Source of the DNA: Perlabentimonas sp964554585
Lineage (GTDB): Bacteria; Bacteroidota; Bacteroidia; Bacteroidales; Tenuifilaceae
NCBI GenBank assembly: GCA_964554585.1
Contig: CAZKPD010000079.1
Location: 1 to 11,446, forward strand
Length of the DNA stretch: 11,446 nucleotides
Direction: 5' to 3'
The notes beneath the pieces are model-generated. The model had not been told where the DNA came from, did no database searches, and saw only the letters and a program-made list of their open reading frames with translations. Numbering within the stretch: the first letter of the stretch is position 1; each line of letters opens with the position of its first letter. Made by a program: the position numbers and the translations under genes. Below, piece by piece: positions 1 through 6,996 of the stretch.

Positions 1-19
1 ATCAGGGAATGACAACTGT

Positions 20-46
20 TTTACCGCTAAGACGCAAAGGCGCTGA
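20..46. repeat. Fragment of a dispersed GACGCAAAG/CGCTAAG intergenic repeat
   Basis: The bases ttaccgctaagacgcaaagg (22-41) resemble the low-complexity 'CGCTAAG-GACGCAAAG' intergenic repeats common in Bacteroidota. Related words (gacgcaaa, cgctaag, cgcaaag) recur in the minus-strand reading of the spacer at 6842-6990. The fragment is followed at once by the assembly gap, so its right end cannot be seen. No coding frame is credible here. Confidence 0.45.
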
Positions 47-62
47 TTCGCAAATGTGAACA

Positions 63-162
63 NNNNNNNNNNNNNNNNNNNNNNNNNNNNNNNNNNNNNN
101 NNNNNNNNNNNNNNNNNNNNNNNNNNNNNNNNNNNNNNNNNNNNNNNNNNNNNNNNNNNNNN
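63..162. other. Assembly gap of exactly 100 N
   Basis: The run is exactly 100 Ns, a usual placeholder for a scaffold gap of unknown length. The heptad array begins immediately to its right, so the assembly probably broke on this repeat. The true distance between 62 and 163 is unknown. Any reading frame drawn across it is meaningless. Confidence 0.97.
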
Positions 163-289
163 AGGAACAAGGAACAAGGAACAAGGAACAAGGAACAAGG
201 AACAAGGAACAAGGAACAAGGAACTGGGAACTAAGTACTAAGAACTCGAAACCCGTTTCCCGTTTCACGAATTACGTTTCACGTACCCC
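163..289. repeat. Heptanucleotide tandem array GGAACAA, decaying in register into miaA
   Basis: Eight perfect ggaacaa units occupy 164-219. The 7-base register then continues through degenerate units: ggaactg (220-226), ggaacta (227-233), agtacta (234-240), agaactc (241-247), gaaaccc (248-254), gtttccc (255-261), gtttcac (262-268), gaattac (269-275), gtttcac (276-282) and gtacccc (283-289). Neighbouring units usually differ by a few bases, so the unit drifts along the array. The left end is lost in the 100-N gap, so the real copy number is unknown. The right end overlaps the last codons and the stop of miaA. Short heptanucleotide tandem repeats of this type are known between genes in Bacteroidota and cyanobacteria. 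Their function is unknown; a transcribed or copy-variable 3' region is only a guess. Confidence 0.9.
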
Positions 290-1179
290 GAAATATACTC
301 TATCGCCTTATGGGGTTCAAAGGGACTAAACCATTCTATCTCATTATCGCGTGCCCACCAGGTTAACTGGCGTTTGGCGTATCGGCGGGAGTTGCGCTTA
401 ATCAGCTCAATGGCCTTATCTAAAGTGATATGCCCGTCAAAATGCTCAAACAGTTCCCTATACCCAACGGTTTTAAGGGCGGTATATCCGCGTAGCGGAT
501 AAAGTTTTCGCGCTTCTTCTACCAATCCTTGGGATACCATTTCATCTACCCGTTGGTTAATGCGCTGGTATAGTTCTTCTCGTGGCAGGTTAAGGCCAAT
601 CTTAATGGGTATAAAGGGACGCTCCTTTTGGGGTTGCGTTAAAAAGCTACTGTAGGGTTTGCCTGTTTGCAATGAAACTTCTACAGCCTTAAGGATACGT
701 TGGGGGTTTTTCAGATCTATCTGCTCATAGCTTGTGGGGTCCAGCAGTTTTAGCTGAGCCCTAAGGCTTTCAATTCCATCGCTTTCCAACAGCTCTAAAA
801 GGGATCTTCGCAGCTCAGGGTTAGGAGCAGGAAAATCGTCAATACCTTTTGTAACAGCATCAATATATAGCATAGACCCACCTGTGAGAATGGCCACATG
901 GTGCGTTTCATAAATATTTGAAAGTACGGCTAACGCTTCATTTTCAAACATTCCGCAGCTGTAACGGTCGGTTACCGATTTGTGCGCTACTAGATGATGG
1001 GGGGCTTGGGCCAGCTCTTCGGCTGTGGGGGCAGCGGTGCCAATGCGCATCTCCCTGTAAAATTGCCGCGAATCGGCAGAAACAATGGGGGCATTAAAAT
1101 GGTTGGCCAGGGCAATGCTCGTGGCTGTTTTGCCCACGCCGGTAGGACCAATCAGAACAATTAGATAGTTTGGTGACAA
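265..1179 (-). CDS. miaA: tRNA dimethylallyltransferase MiaA
   Basis: MiaA transfers the dimethylallyl group from DMAPP to N6 of A37 in tRNAs that read UNN codons, giving i6A37; it acts in the cytosol. The 304 residues match the usual family length. Visible motifs are the P-loop GPTGVGKT (11-18), DSRQ (36-39) followed by YREMRIGTAAPT, LTGGSMLY (98-105), the DP...NPQR block (147-161), TVGYRE (237-242) and the basic/aromatic RRYAKRQLTWWARD (265-278). The start is a TTG at 1179-1177; no ATG precedes the P-loop, and the short MSPNYLIVLIGPTG lead is typical. No clear Shine-Dalgarno is seen. The upstream gene ends 12 bases away on the same strand, so the two are probably cotranscribed. Oddly, the last residues (VKRNS) and the TGA stop lie inside the heptanucleotide array, so the C-terminal tail may be repeat-derived. 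Confidence 0.97.
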   Translation of the reverse strand: MSPNYLIVLIGPTGVGKTATSIALANHFNAPIVSADSRQFYREMRIGTAAPTAEELAQAPHHLVAHKSVTDRYSCGMFENEALAVLSNIYETHHVAILTGGSMLYIDAVTKGIDDFPAPNPELRRSLLELLESDGIESLRAQLKLLDPTSYEQIDLKNPQRILKAVEVSLQTGKPYSSFLTQPQKERPFIPIKIGLNLPREELYQRINQRVDEMVSQGLVEEARKLYPLRGYTALKTVGYRELFEHFDGHITLDKAIELIKRNSRRYAKRQLTWWARDNEIEWFSPFEPHKAIEYISGYVKRNS

Positions 1180-1191
1180 GTTGGAAGAGTG

Positions 1192-1743
1192 TTAGAAATC
1201 GGTATCGCTCAGCTCATCAAAATCCACGCCGATATCCTCATTATAACCTATATCGTTGGTAATCTCATCAAAGTCGTCGAATGTGTCAAATTCATCCAAA
1301 TCCTCATCCTCCAATGAGAATTCGCCCTCAAAGAATTGTAAGGGCGGTTCGCCCAATGAAGCGCTACAGATGGGGTATTTTACTCCGGGCTTAGGCTCCG
1401 ATATGCTTACCAACTCCATAAATAGCGAATTGTCAGTAAATAGGTCGAATACGTATAGCACCCGATCCTTTTTTTGGTTAATCAGCTGAGCAATTGTGGC
1501 CGATTCCATGGTTATGGACACAGATTCTGTACTCAGGTCAGAACCCATATCTAAAAGGGTGAGTTCAAGCCCTTTGTTCCATTCCTCATCGGCTAAAAAG
1601 AAGGAAGCCATTAGATTGGCATCGTAATCCAGGTCGTGCTGAATAAACTTATGGAATTCGAGAAAATTACTCTCTCCCGCAATTTCGTATTCCCTAAGGA
1701 ATAATTGCTGCTGATCGGATATAACTCTAAACTTGTAAATCAT
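1192..1743 (-). CDS. pRiA4b ORF-3 / IS1096-passenger-like domain protein with acidic tail
   Basis: This 183-residue protein has no known biochemical function. Its first ~120 residues resemble the plasmid pRiA4b ORF-3 family (Pfam PRiA4_ORF3): MIYKFRV start, a helix with FLEFHKFIQ (27-35), SFFLADEEW (47-55) and the RVLYVFDLFTDNSLFMELVSI block (94-114), which corresponds to the family's 'Y-Y-F-D-F-G-D-x-W' strand. From about 143 to the end the sequence is highly acidic: 19 of 41 residues are D or E and none is K or R, so it is probably disordered. The family is named after a plasmid ORF and an IS1096 passenger gene, but no transposase or terminal repeats lie nearby, so this copy looks chromosomal. 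It starts at ATG 1743-1741 and ends 12 bases before miaA, which suggests cotranscription. Family assignment is by recognition; the role is open. Confidence 0.8.
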   Translation of the reverse strand: MIYKFRVISDQQQLFLREYEIAGESNFLEFHKFIQHDLDYDANLMASFFLADEEWNKGLELTLLDMGSDLSTESVSITMESATIAQLINQKKDRVLYVFDLFTDNSLFMELVSISEPKPGVKYPICSASLGEPPLQFFEGEFSLEDEDLDEFDTFDDFDEITNDIGYNEDIGVDFDELSDTDF

Positions 1744-1760
1744 GGCTGTTCCCTTTTTTG

Positions 1761-1768
1761 CAAATTAA
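1761..1768 (-). promoter_or_regulatory. Weak candidate -7 element for the pRiA4b-like gene and miaA
   Basis: On the minus strand the bases read TTAATTTG, one mismatch from the Bacteroidota -7 consensus TAnnTTTG. It lies 17 bases upstream of the ATG at 1743. No TTG -33 element is visible at the expected spacing. The 71-base spacer to the upstream reductase also holds a T-rich tract but no convincing terminator stem, so readthrough from that gene is possible. Confidence 0.3.
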
Positions 1769-1814
1769 GCGAGTTGGGATGATAAAAAAAATCTTTTAAA
1801 CAAAAATCAGCGTA

Positions 1815-2846
1815 TTAAAGGGAACCTAAAAATTGTAGGGTGTCAATCCCATCTGCATAGTCAGTTAACTGAGGGTTTTGGGTTTGCCCGAAAGCAATGC
1901 TGTTTTCTATCCCGTTTATACTACTAACCACGCACTGTATCTGATTTTTATGTACTGAAATATAATCCTTTACAGTTTCTATACTATTATATCTTTGATA
2001 GAATAGTACACCGACGGGACTTCCCAAGCCCTCATCGGGTTTTACCAGCAAAAAACCGGTATCTAAATGCTCAATTTGGTTCATCAGATACACTGCACGG
2101 TGATACTCGTAGTTATTGGCATATTTATGATGAGCAATAATCTCAGTATAACTGAGCAAAGCATCTAGCAGATTTTCTATCCTAAAATCTGTAGGGATTA
2201 GCACTTTGGATACATTTCGGCAACCCAATCCGAAGTAAAGAAAAATATCTTGTCCCAGCAGCTTCATCTCTTCTTGGGTGGTGGATTGGGATAGTACCGC
2301 AATGCTATGCCTATTTTGTCGGATAATGTGAGGGTATTTCCCAAAGTAGTGCTCAAAATATCGTGCTGAGTTATCGCTGCCTGTGGCAATTACCGCATCA
2401 AACTCCTTGATTTGTCCCTCGGTTAACCGGATATAAGGTGTAAACCTAGGTTCCACTTCCAACAGCAGATTTACAAGGGCCTGCATTAATCCTCCATCTT
2501 TGGAAGAGATTTTTCCTAAAAAGCGATGACCGCTCATAAGCACGCATAGCATATCGTGAAATCCCACAAAAGGAACATTACCGGCCATGATTACCGCAAC
2601 GGTTTTGGGAGCAGTGGGAGAGAGATTGTGGGAGGAATAGCTTTCAATCCATCCGGCCAACGCTTGTGTGGTTAGCCATTCTCTGGCTATAGAACCGATG
2701 GCATGTTTGCAAAACTCTTTAGTAAACCAAGGGTTATGGATATGAGCCTGTGCAATGGTTTGTCCAAAAGGTGTTTGGCTGCCAATATCTTTAGCTATGC
2801 GTTCTCCCAACCGTGAAAAAGCGGCTATTCTATCCTGAATGGTCAT
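1815..2846 (-). CDS. LuxC-type acyl-CoA reductase
   Basis: LuxC-family reductases convert an activated acyl group (acyl-CoA or acyl-enzyme) to the aldehyde with NADPH, through a cysteine thioester. Numbered from a GTG at 2861, the visible features are AGNVPFVGFHD (93-103), a nucleotide-binding-like AVIATGSDNSARYF (156-169) and GLGCRNVSKV (211-220), which carries the probable catalytic Cys214. I prefer the ATG at 2846-2844 (343 residues, five fewer). It begins MTIQDRIAAFSRLG like other Bacteroidota members, and the GTG overlaps a candidate -7 promoter element. There are no luciferase genes (luxAB) or luxDE nearby, so light production is not implied. I recall that in many Bacteroidota this gene sits beside a 4Fe-4S ferredoxin and serC; neither is here. 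Substrate and pathway are unknown. Confidence 0.9.
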   Translation of the reverse strand: MTIQDRIAAFSRLGERIAKDIGSQTPFGQTIAQAHIHNPWFTKEFCKHAIGSIAREWLTTQALAGWIESYSSHNLSPTAPKTVAVIMAGNVPFVGFHDMLCVLMSGHRFLGKISSKDGGLMQALVNLLLEVEPRFTPYIRLTEGQIKEFDAVIATGSDNSARYFEHYFGKYPHIIRQNRHSIAVLSQSTTQEEMKLLGQDIFLYFGLGCRNVSKVLIPTDFRIENLLDALLSYTEIIAHHKYANNYEYHRAVYLMNQIEHLDTGFLLVKPDEGLGSPVGVLFYQRYNSIETVKDYISVHKNQIQCVVSSINGIENSIAFGQTQNPQLTDYADGIDTLQFLGSL

Positions 2847-2860
2847 ACATTTATTTTTCA

Positions 2861-2868
2861 CGAAGGTA
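2861..2868 (-). promoter_or_regulatory. Candidate -7 element for the LuxC-type reductase
   Basis: The minus strand reads TACCTTCG, one mismatch from TAnnTTTG. Transcription would start near 2855, leaving about 9 bases of leader before the ATG at 2846. The upstream GTG (2861-2859) would then be outside the transcript. No TTG -33 element is seen at the usual distance. Confidence 0.4.
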
Positions 2869-2971
2869 GTAAGTTTTAATTTTTGTATGGTATAAAAAGG
2901 GATAGCGAATAGGAAGGGCAGTTTTTTGCAATCAATTAAAAGGGTTGTGCAGGGCTTAAAAAAGAAAATAT

Positions 2972-2979
2972 TACCTTTG
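2972..2979 (+). promoter_or_regulatory. -7 promoter element of the ABC permease gene
   Basis: TACCTTTG is a perfect match to the Bacteroidota TAnnTTTG -7 box. It lies 26 bases before the ATG at 3006, with a predicted transcript start near 2985. The nearest upstream TTG (2945-2947) is 24 bases away, a little far for a -33 element, so only the -7 box is well supported. Together with the minus-strand candidate at 2861-2868 it forms a divergent promoter region. Confidence 0.55.
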
Positions 2980-3005
2980 ATGAGCGTTGTATCGAATATG
3001 GAAAC

Positions 3006-4253
3006 ATGAAAAGGCTATCGCTGATCATAGAGAATTTACGTACCTCTTTTGGAGCAATTCGAGCCAATCGGCTTCGAACTGTTCTAACCATACTAATTAT
3101 TGCCGTGGGTATTATGGCTTTGGTAGGTATTCTAACGGCTATCGACTCCATTAAAATGAGCATAAATGAGGGATTCTCTTTGATGGGAGCCAATACGTTT
3201 AGCATTCAAAGCCGGGGGATGCAAGTGCAAGTGGGGAATAAGCGGTACCGATCGGTGAATCATAGCCATATTGCTTATAGACAGGCACAAAAATTTAAGG
3301 ATAGCTTTGATTTTCCAGCATCAGTATCACTGTCGATTTACGCCTCCGGCGGAGCAACCATTAAATACCGCTCAAAAAAGACTAATCCGACCATAACGGT
3401 TCGAGGGGTTAATATTGAGTATTTCGAAACTTCGGGATTAGACATAGAAAAAGGGAGGATTTTCTCCTCTCATGAGGAGGAAAACGGTAGGGCAGTGGCC
3501 GTTGTGGGGCAAACTGTAATTTCTCAGCTGTTCGATAAAAGTGAAGATCCCATTGGGAAGTTTATAAGTGTGGGTAGCGGTAAGTACCAAATTATTGGGG
3601 TGATGAAACGCAAAGGCGATGCCTTTGGTGGCGGACCCGATCAGGCAGTATTCCTGCCTGTTGAGAATGTGAATGCCTATTTTTCGCGTCCAAACATGGA
3701 TTACACCATCAATATAAAACCGTATGATCCTAAACTGTTAGATTATGCAGTGCACGAGGCAGAAGGGGTGTTCCGTATTGTTCGAAATTTACGGGCATCA
3801 GATCCATCGGATTTTAATATTGAGAAAAGCGACTCGTTGGCCAAGATGCTGTTAGAGAATATTAAGTACGTAACCTTTGCCGCAATGGTTATCGGAATTA
3901 TCACTCTCATTGGCGCAGCGGTGGGGCTTATGAACATTATGCTGGTAGCGGTGGCCGAACGTACCCGCGAGATTGGTACCCGTAAGGCCTTGGGAGCTAC
4001 CTCGTCATCCATTAAACAGCAATTTTTGCTTGAGGCAATTCTGGTGGGACAGCTGGGCGGATTTTTTGGGATAATTATGGGAATAGGGGCCGGTAATGCC
4101 ATTTCGCTCATGACCAAAAGCGCATTTATTGTCCCTTGGGCATGGGTTTTTGTAGGCGTAGTGCTATGCCTAATTGTGGGACTACTATCGGGGTATATCC
4201 CGGCTGTTCAGGCCTCAAAACTTGATCCCATTGAGGCTTTGAGGTACGAGTAA
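3006..4253 (+). CDS. MacB/FtsX-type ABC transporter permease
   Basis: This 415-residue inner-membrane protein has the four-helix layout of MacB/LolE/FtsX-type permeases, which use ATP to drive changes in a periplasmic domain rather than a classical import channel. It shows one N-terminal transmembrane helix (about 25-47), a large periplasmic MacB_PCD-like domain (about 50-285), and three C-terminal helices (about 289-311, 340-368 and 377-400) forming the FtsX domain. The coupling segment AERTREIGTRKALGA (317-331) and the end LDPIEALRYE (406-415) are hallmark sequences of MacB permeases. No ABC ATPase or membrane-fusion (MacA-like) gene is adjacent, so its partners must be encoded elsewhere. 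The ATG follows a -7 promoter box. An earlier ATG at 2998 is in another frame and stops at once. The gene converges with the M1 peptidase gene, with 7 bases between stops. The exported substrate is unknown. Confidence 0.93.
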   Translation: MKRLSLIIENLRTSFGAIRANRLRTVLTILIIAVGIMALVGILTAIDSIKMSINEGFSLMGANTFSIQSRGMQVQVGNKRYRSVNHSHIAYRQAQKFKDSFDFPASVSLSIYASGGATIKYRSKKTNPTITVRGVNIEYFETSGLDIEKGRIFSSHEEENGRAVAVVGQTVISQLFDKSEDPIGKFISVGSGKYQIIGVMKRKGDAFGGGPDQAVFLPVENVNAYFSRPNMDYTINIKPYDPKLLDYAVHEAEGVFRIVRNLRASDPSDFNIEKSDSLAKMLLENIKYVTFAAMVIGIITLIGAAVGLMNIMLVAVAERTREIGTRKALGATSSSIKQQFLLEAILVGQLGGFFGIIMGIGAGNAISLMTKSAFIVPWAWVFVGVVLCLIVGLLSGYIPAVQASKLDPIEALRYE

Positions 4254-4266
4254 TCCTCTTTTACTC
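4248..4266. terminator. Weak inverted repeat spanning two convergent stop codons
   Basis: GAGTAA (4248-4253) and TTACTC (4261-4266) are perfect complements with a 7-base loop. Each arm contains the TAA stop of one of the two convergent genes. The stem is only 6 base pairs and A/T rich, so a bidirectional terminator is possible but weakly supported. No stronger terminator is visible in this 7-base intergenic gap. Confidence 0.25.
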
Positions 4267-6780
4267 CTTATTCAATTGTTTTATTGAATGGGCTGATTGT
4301 AGCACCTTTTGCCGTAGATTGGGCGAAAGGTGAGGGTTCTTTTTCACCCATTGCTGTACAATTTGGTTGGCCTCGGCAGAGGTGTGCCCCCAAAGGGTGG
4401 CATCTAACCACATTTTAGGAAAAAAGATGTCTCCCGTTGCCTGTATTTCGGGCAACAATTCTAATGAAGGTTCAATAAATCGCATACTAAAATCTGTACG
4501 CAGCGGGTGGTGTAACCACTGTAACGCTTCATAAACCCAAGGTTCGGGTTTACGATTTTCCGCATCTTTTAATCCCTCAAAAAATGCGATACGTTCATCG
4601 GCGCTGGGCGATATGGCTTGCAGCGTGTAATGGAATTGTGCTTTGCGATCAGGATTATTTATCCTATCTAATTCAGCCTCGGCAATGGTTTGGTAAAGTT
4701 GTGGTTTTCGAAGCATTAGCTCGTAGGCTAGGTTTGTTCGTTCTGCTTCAGCAAGCTGAATAGCTGCTATGTGCTGGTTATTCCATGCATCGTATAGCTT
4801 CGAGAATGAAATGTCGGATGTAAACACAGAGGCTAGACAGCTAAGAATCGGTTTTTTCTGCTCCGTGGGAATAGAGCTATCTAGCAGATTCCAAAGCATG
4901 TTTTCAAGGGGTTGGGCCAATTCTCTTCGGGTGGATTCTTGGCTAAATTGCCAAAATATGGATTTTGCCGAATTCAAAAGATGATTTGCAATTTGAGGAT
5001 CATTCTCTACGGGCAGCTGTTCTACGATTAGTTTCAGGTAGTTTTCTGCAGCTAATTTTCGGTCTAAAACCATCTCATACAGTGCTATATAGAAAGCTGA
5101 TTTTGCTGTAGGTTGTAAATTTTGTAGATATACAGCCAAATCATCAGTTGAAAGATTTAGAGGAATAAAGCAACCGTAGGCCATACCATCGGAATTAACC
5201 CAAATATCCGTTTGATATTCCCATTTATCAATGGGAAAATTGTGAGGTAATGACTCTATCCAAATCCTTTCCGTCTCCATGCCATGGGCTATTTCAACCC
5301 ATTGTGGCGGAAATGCAACCCTGTTAACAGGTTTAAGTCTTAAAACTTGTTTTTGAGTATTGATGATAAACTCCACCATGGGAAGCCCCGTTTCTTGGGT
5401 CCATTTATGCGACCACTCCTTAAGATTGGTTTTTGTGTGTCTGTTCAGAATTTCAACCAGATTATCCCATGTAGCGTTTCCCATGGAGTAGGTAGTTAAA
5501 TACTCCCTAATCCCATTTCTAAATTCATCCTTACCCATTACCCACTCGAGTTGCTGCATCATAATGGGCGATTTGTGGTAGATAATATCTCCGTATAGGG
5601 TTCCGGCGTTTAGTAGGTTATCAAGCGGTTGTACAATGGGGTTGGCACCTTGGGTTCTGTCCACCGAATAGGCGCGAGGAAAATGGCTCAGAATAAAGCT
5701 GAGCTCATGGTTAATATCAGGGTATTGCGGGTTTACAATCTGGTCGGCCATATAGCCCGCAAATACTTCTTTAAGCCATACATCGTTAAACCACTGCATG
5801 GTTACCAAATTGCCAAACCACTGATGTGCCACTTCGTGGGCAATCAGATTAGCCTGTTGCAACCTTTGAGTGGTCGATGGGTTCTCGTTTAACAGCAATC
5901 GGCTATCGCGATAGAAAATAGCACCGGGGTGCTCCATTCCGCTGTACTGAAAACCGGGGATAAGCACAAAATCCAACTTGTCAAACGGGTATTCTATTCC
6001 GGTAAACTCTTCTAACCACGATAGTGATTGGTTATGCAGAGAGAATAGGTTTGGGAGGTTTCGTTGCAGTTTATCCGTATCGGTTTCTCTATGGTACATA
6101 TTTATGGTTCTGCCATTTTCTGAATGGCTTTCCATTTCAAACTTTCCTGCAGTAAAGGCAAAGAGATAGGTGCTGATGGGTTGAGTTTGGGCGAAATTCC
6201 ATTTTTTTGACGTGCTGTCCACAGTTTCAATACCCTCTAATGCGCCATTTGAAATACCTGTCCAATGATTGGGCAGAGTGAGCGACAGCTGAAATTGAGC
6301 TTTCAGATTAGGTTGGTCAAAGCAGGGGAATACGGTGGATGCCCTGTCGGGTACAAGTAGGGTATATAAAAACTCGTCGCTACGGTTTAACGAACCGTTT
6401 GCCGAGGTAAAAACGATGGTTATGCAGTTGCTACCTTCATTTAAATGGGCCTTTGGAATAAGTATATGACCATTACCAAATCCGTAGGTAATCGGTTCTC
6501 CGTTTTTCCACATGCCTGAAATGGAGGAGATCTCCTTTTGACGGAAATCTAGCAAAACATTGCTCAGGGTATGAAGATTAAAGTTGACAGTTACCGTTCC
6601 GGTTACTTTTTGGTCAATGGATTCGGGAATATCAAAATGTAGCTGGTAGCTAATTTGGCTAATTTGTTTAGCTCGGGATTGTGCCAATTCCCAGGAAACA
6701 CCATTGTTTATATGCAATCTGTCACAGCCAAATAATGCGGTGAGCAAAATAAAACCTAATGCTGCTATATTCCTTTTCAT
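4261..6780 (-). CDS. M1 family aminopeptidase, lipoprotein
   Basis: This 839-residue zinc metallopeptidase of the M1 (aminopeptidase N-like) family removes N-terminal residues from peptides. The N-terminus has a lipoprotein signal (MKRNIAALGFILLTALFGC, lipid-attached Cys19), so it should be membrane-anchored on the periplasmic side or at the outer membrane. HEVAH (315-319) and E338 in WLKEVFAGY give the HExxH-x18-E zinc site, with Glu316 as the general base. The substrate-binding motif is SGMEHPG (280-286) instead of the classical GxMEN. Tyr401 in DIIYHKS is the likely transition-state tyrosine. FPCFDQPNLKAQF (151-163) is typical of the N-terminal beta domain, and a long helical C-terminal domain follows. 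A TTG codon 27 bases upstream (6807) keeps the frame open, but the ATG at 6780-6778 places the signal peptide correctly. The gene is probably transcribed alone. Confidence 0.95.
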   Translation of the reverse strand: MKRNIAALGFILLTALFGCDRLHINNGVSWELAQSRAKQISQISYQLHFDIPESIDQKVTGTVTVNFNLHTLSNVLLDFRQKEISSISGMWKNGEPITYGFGNGHILIPKAHLNEGSNCITIVFTSANGSLNRSDEFLYTLLVPDRASTVFPCFDQPNLKAQFQLSLTLPNHWTGISNGALEGIETVDSTSKKWNFAQTQPISTYLFAFTAGKFEMESHSENGRTINMYHRETDTDKLQRNLPNLFSLHNQSLSWLEEFTGIEYPFDKLDFVLIPGFQYSGMEHPGAIFYRDSRLLLNENPSTTQRLQQANLIAHEVAHQWFGNLVTMQWFNDVWLKEVFAGYMADQIVNPQYPDINHELSFILSHFPRAYSVDRTQGANPIVQPLDNLLNAGTLYGDIIYHKSPIMMQQLEWVMGKDEFRNGIREYLTTYSMGNATWDNLVEILNRHTKTNLKEWSHKWTQETGLPMVEFIINTQKQVLRLKPVNRVAFPPQWVEIAHGMETERIWIESLPHNFPIDKWEYQTDIWVNSDGMAYGCFIPLNLSTDDLAVYLQNLQPTAKSAFYIALYEMVLDRKLAAENYLKLIVEQLPVENDPQIANHLLNSAKSIFWQFSQESTRRELAQPLENMLWNLLDSSIPTEQKKPILSCLASVFTSDISFSKLYDAWNNQHIAAIQLAEAERTNLAYELMLRKPQLYQTIAEAELDRINNPDRKAQFHYTLQAISPSADERIAFFEGLKDAENRKPEPWVYEALQWLHHPLRTDFSMRFIEPSLELLPEIQATGDIFFPKMWLDATLWGHTSAEANQIVQQWVKKNPHLSPNLRQKVLQSAHSIKQLNKE

Positions 6781-6841
6781 ACCCTTGATTTTTGGTTGAA
6801 TATACAAAATGTCAGAGATATGATTTCACGTTCTTCGAGAG

Positions 6842-6990
6842 TTTTTTTACGCAGATTCCGCCGAATATTTCTTAGCGGTTTTTGCGTCTGCCATTGCGTG
6901 CTTTGCGAGAAGCCTTTCACGCAGAGCCCGCTAAGCTCCGATAAATCGGAGTACGCAAAGTTTTTTGGCTCTCTTTGCGAGAAAAATTTC
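6842..6990. repeat. Decayed dispersed intergenic repeat with small hairpin
   Basis: The spacer between the TPR gene and the peptidase gene is full of short related words: ttacgcag, tcttagcgg, tttgcgtctg, ttgcgtgctttgcgag, cacgcag, gtacgcaaag. The 10-mer ctttgcgaga occurs twice, at 6901-6910 and 6973-6982. Read on the minus strand the words become CGCAAAG, GACGCAAA and CGCTAAG, as in the fragment at the left end of the window. A short hairpin, ctccga-taaa-tcggag, lies at 6936-6951 and could weakly help to end the TPR transcript. I see no credible gene here; such repeats are common between genes in Bacteroidota and their function is unknown. Confidence 0.6.
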
Positions 6991-6996
6991 AAGCAG

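Noticed and set aside
163..230. Possible CRISPR array
   Set aside because: The unit is 7 bases with no spacers, and no cas genes are nearby.
2..268. Minus-strand frame with repeated FLVPCSL heptapeptides
   Set aside because: It is only the translation of the 7-base array and crosses 100 Ns. A 7-base repeat gives a 7-residue repeat in any open frame.
1192..1743. Insertion sequence suggested by the IS1096/pRiA4b family name
   Set aside because: There is no transposase, no terminal inverted repeats and no target duplication around the gene.
1815..2846. Bioluminescence (lux) operon
   Set aside because: Only a LuxC-type reductase is present. Luciferase, transferase and synthetase genes are absent.
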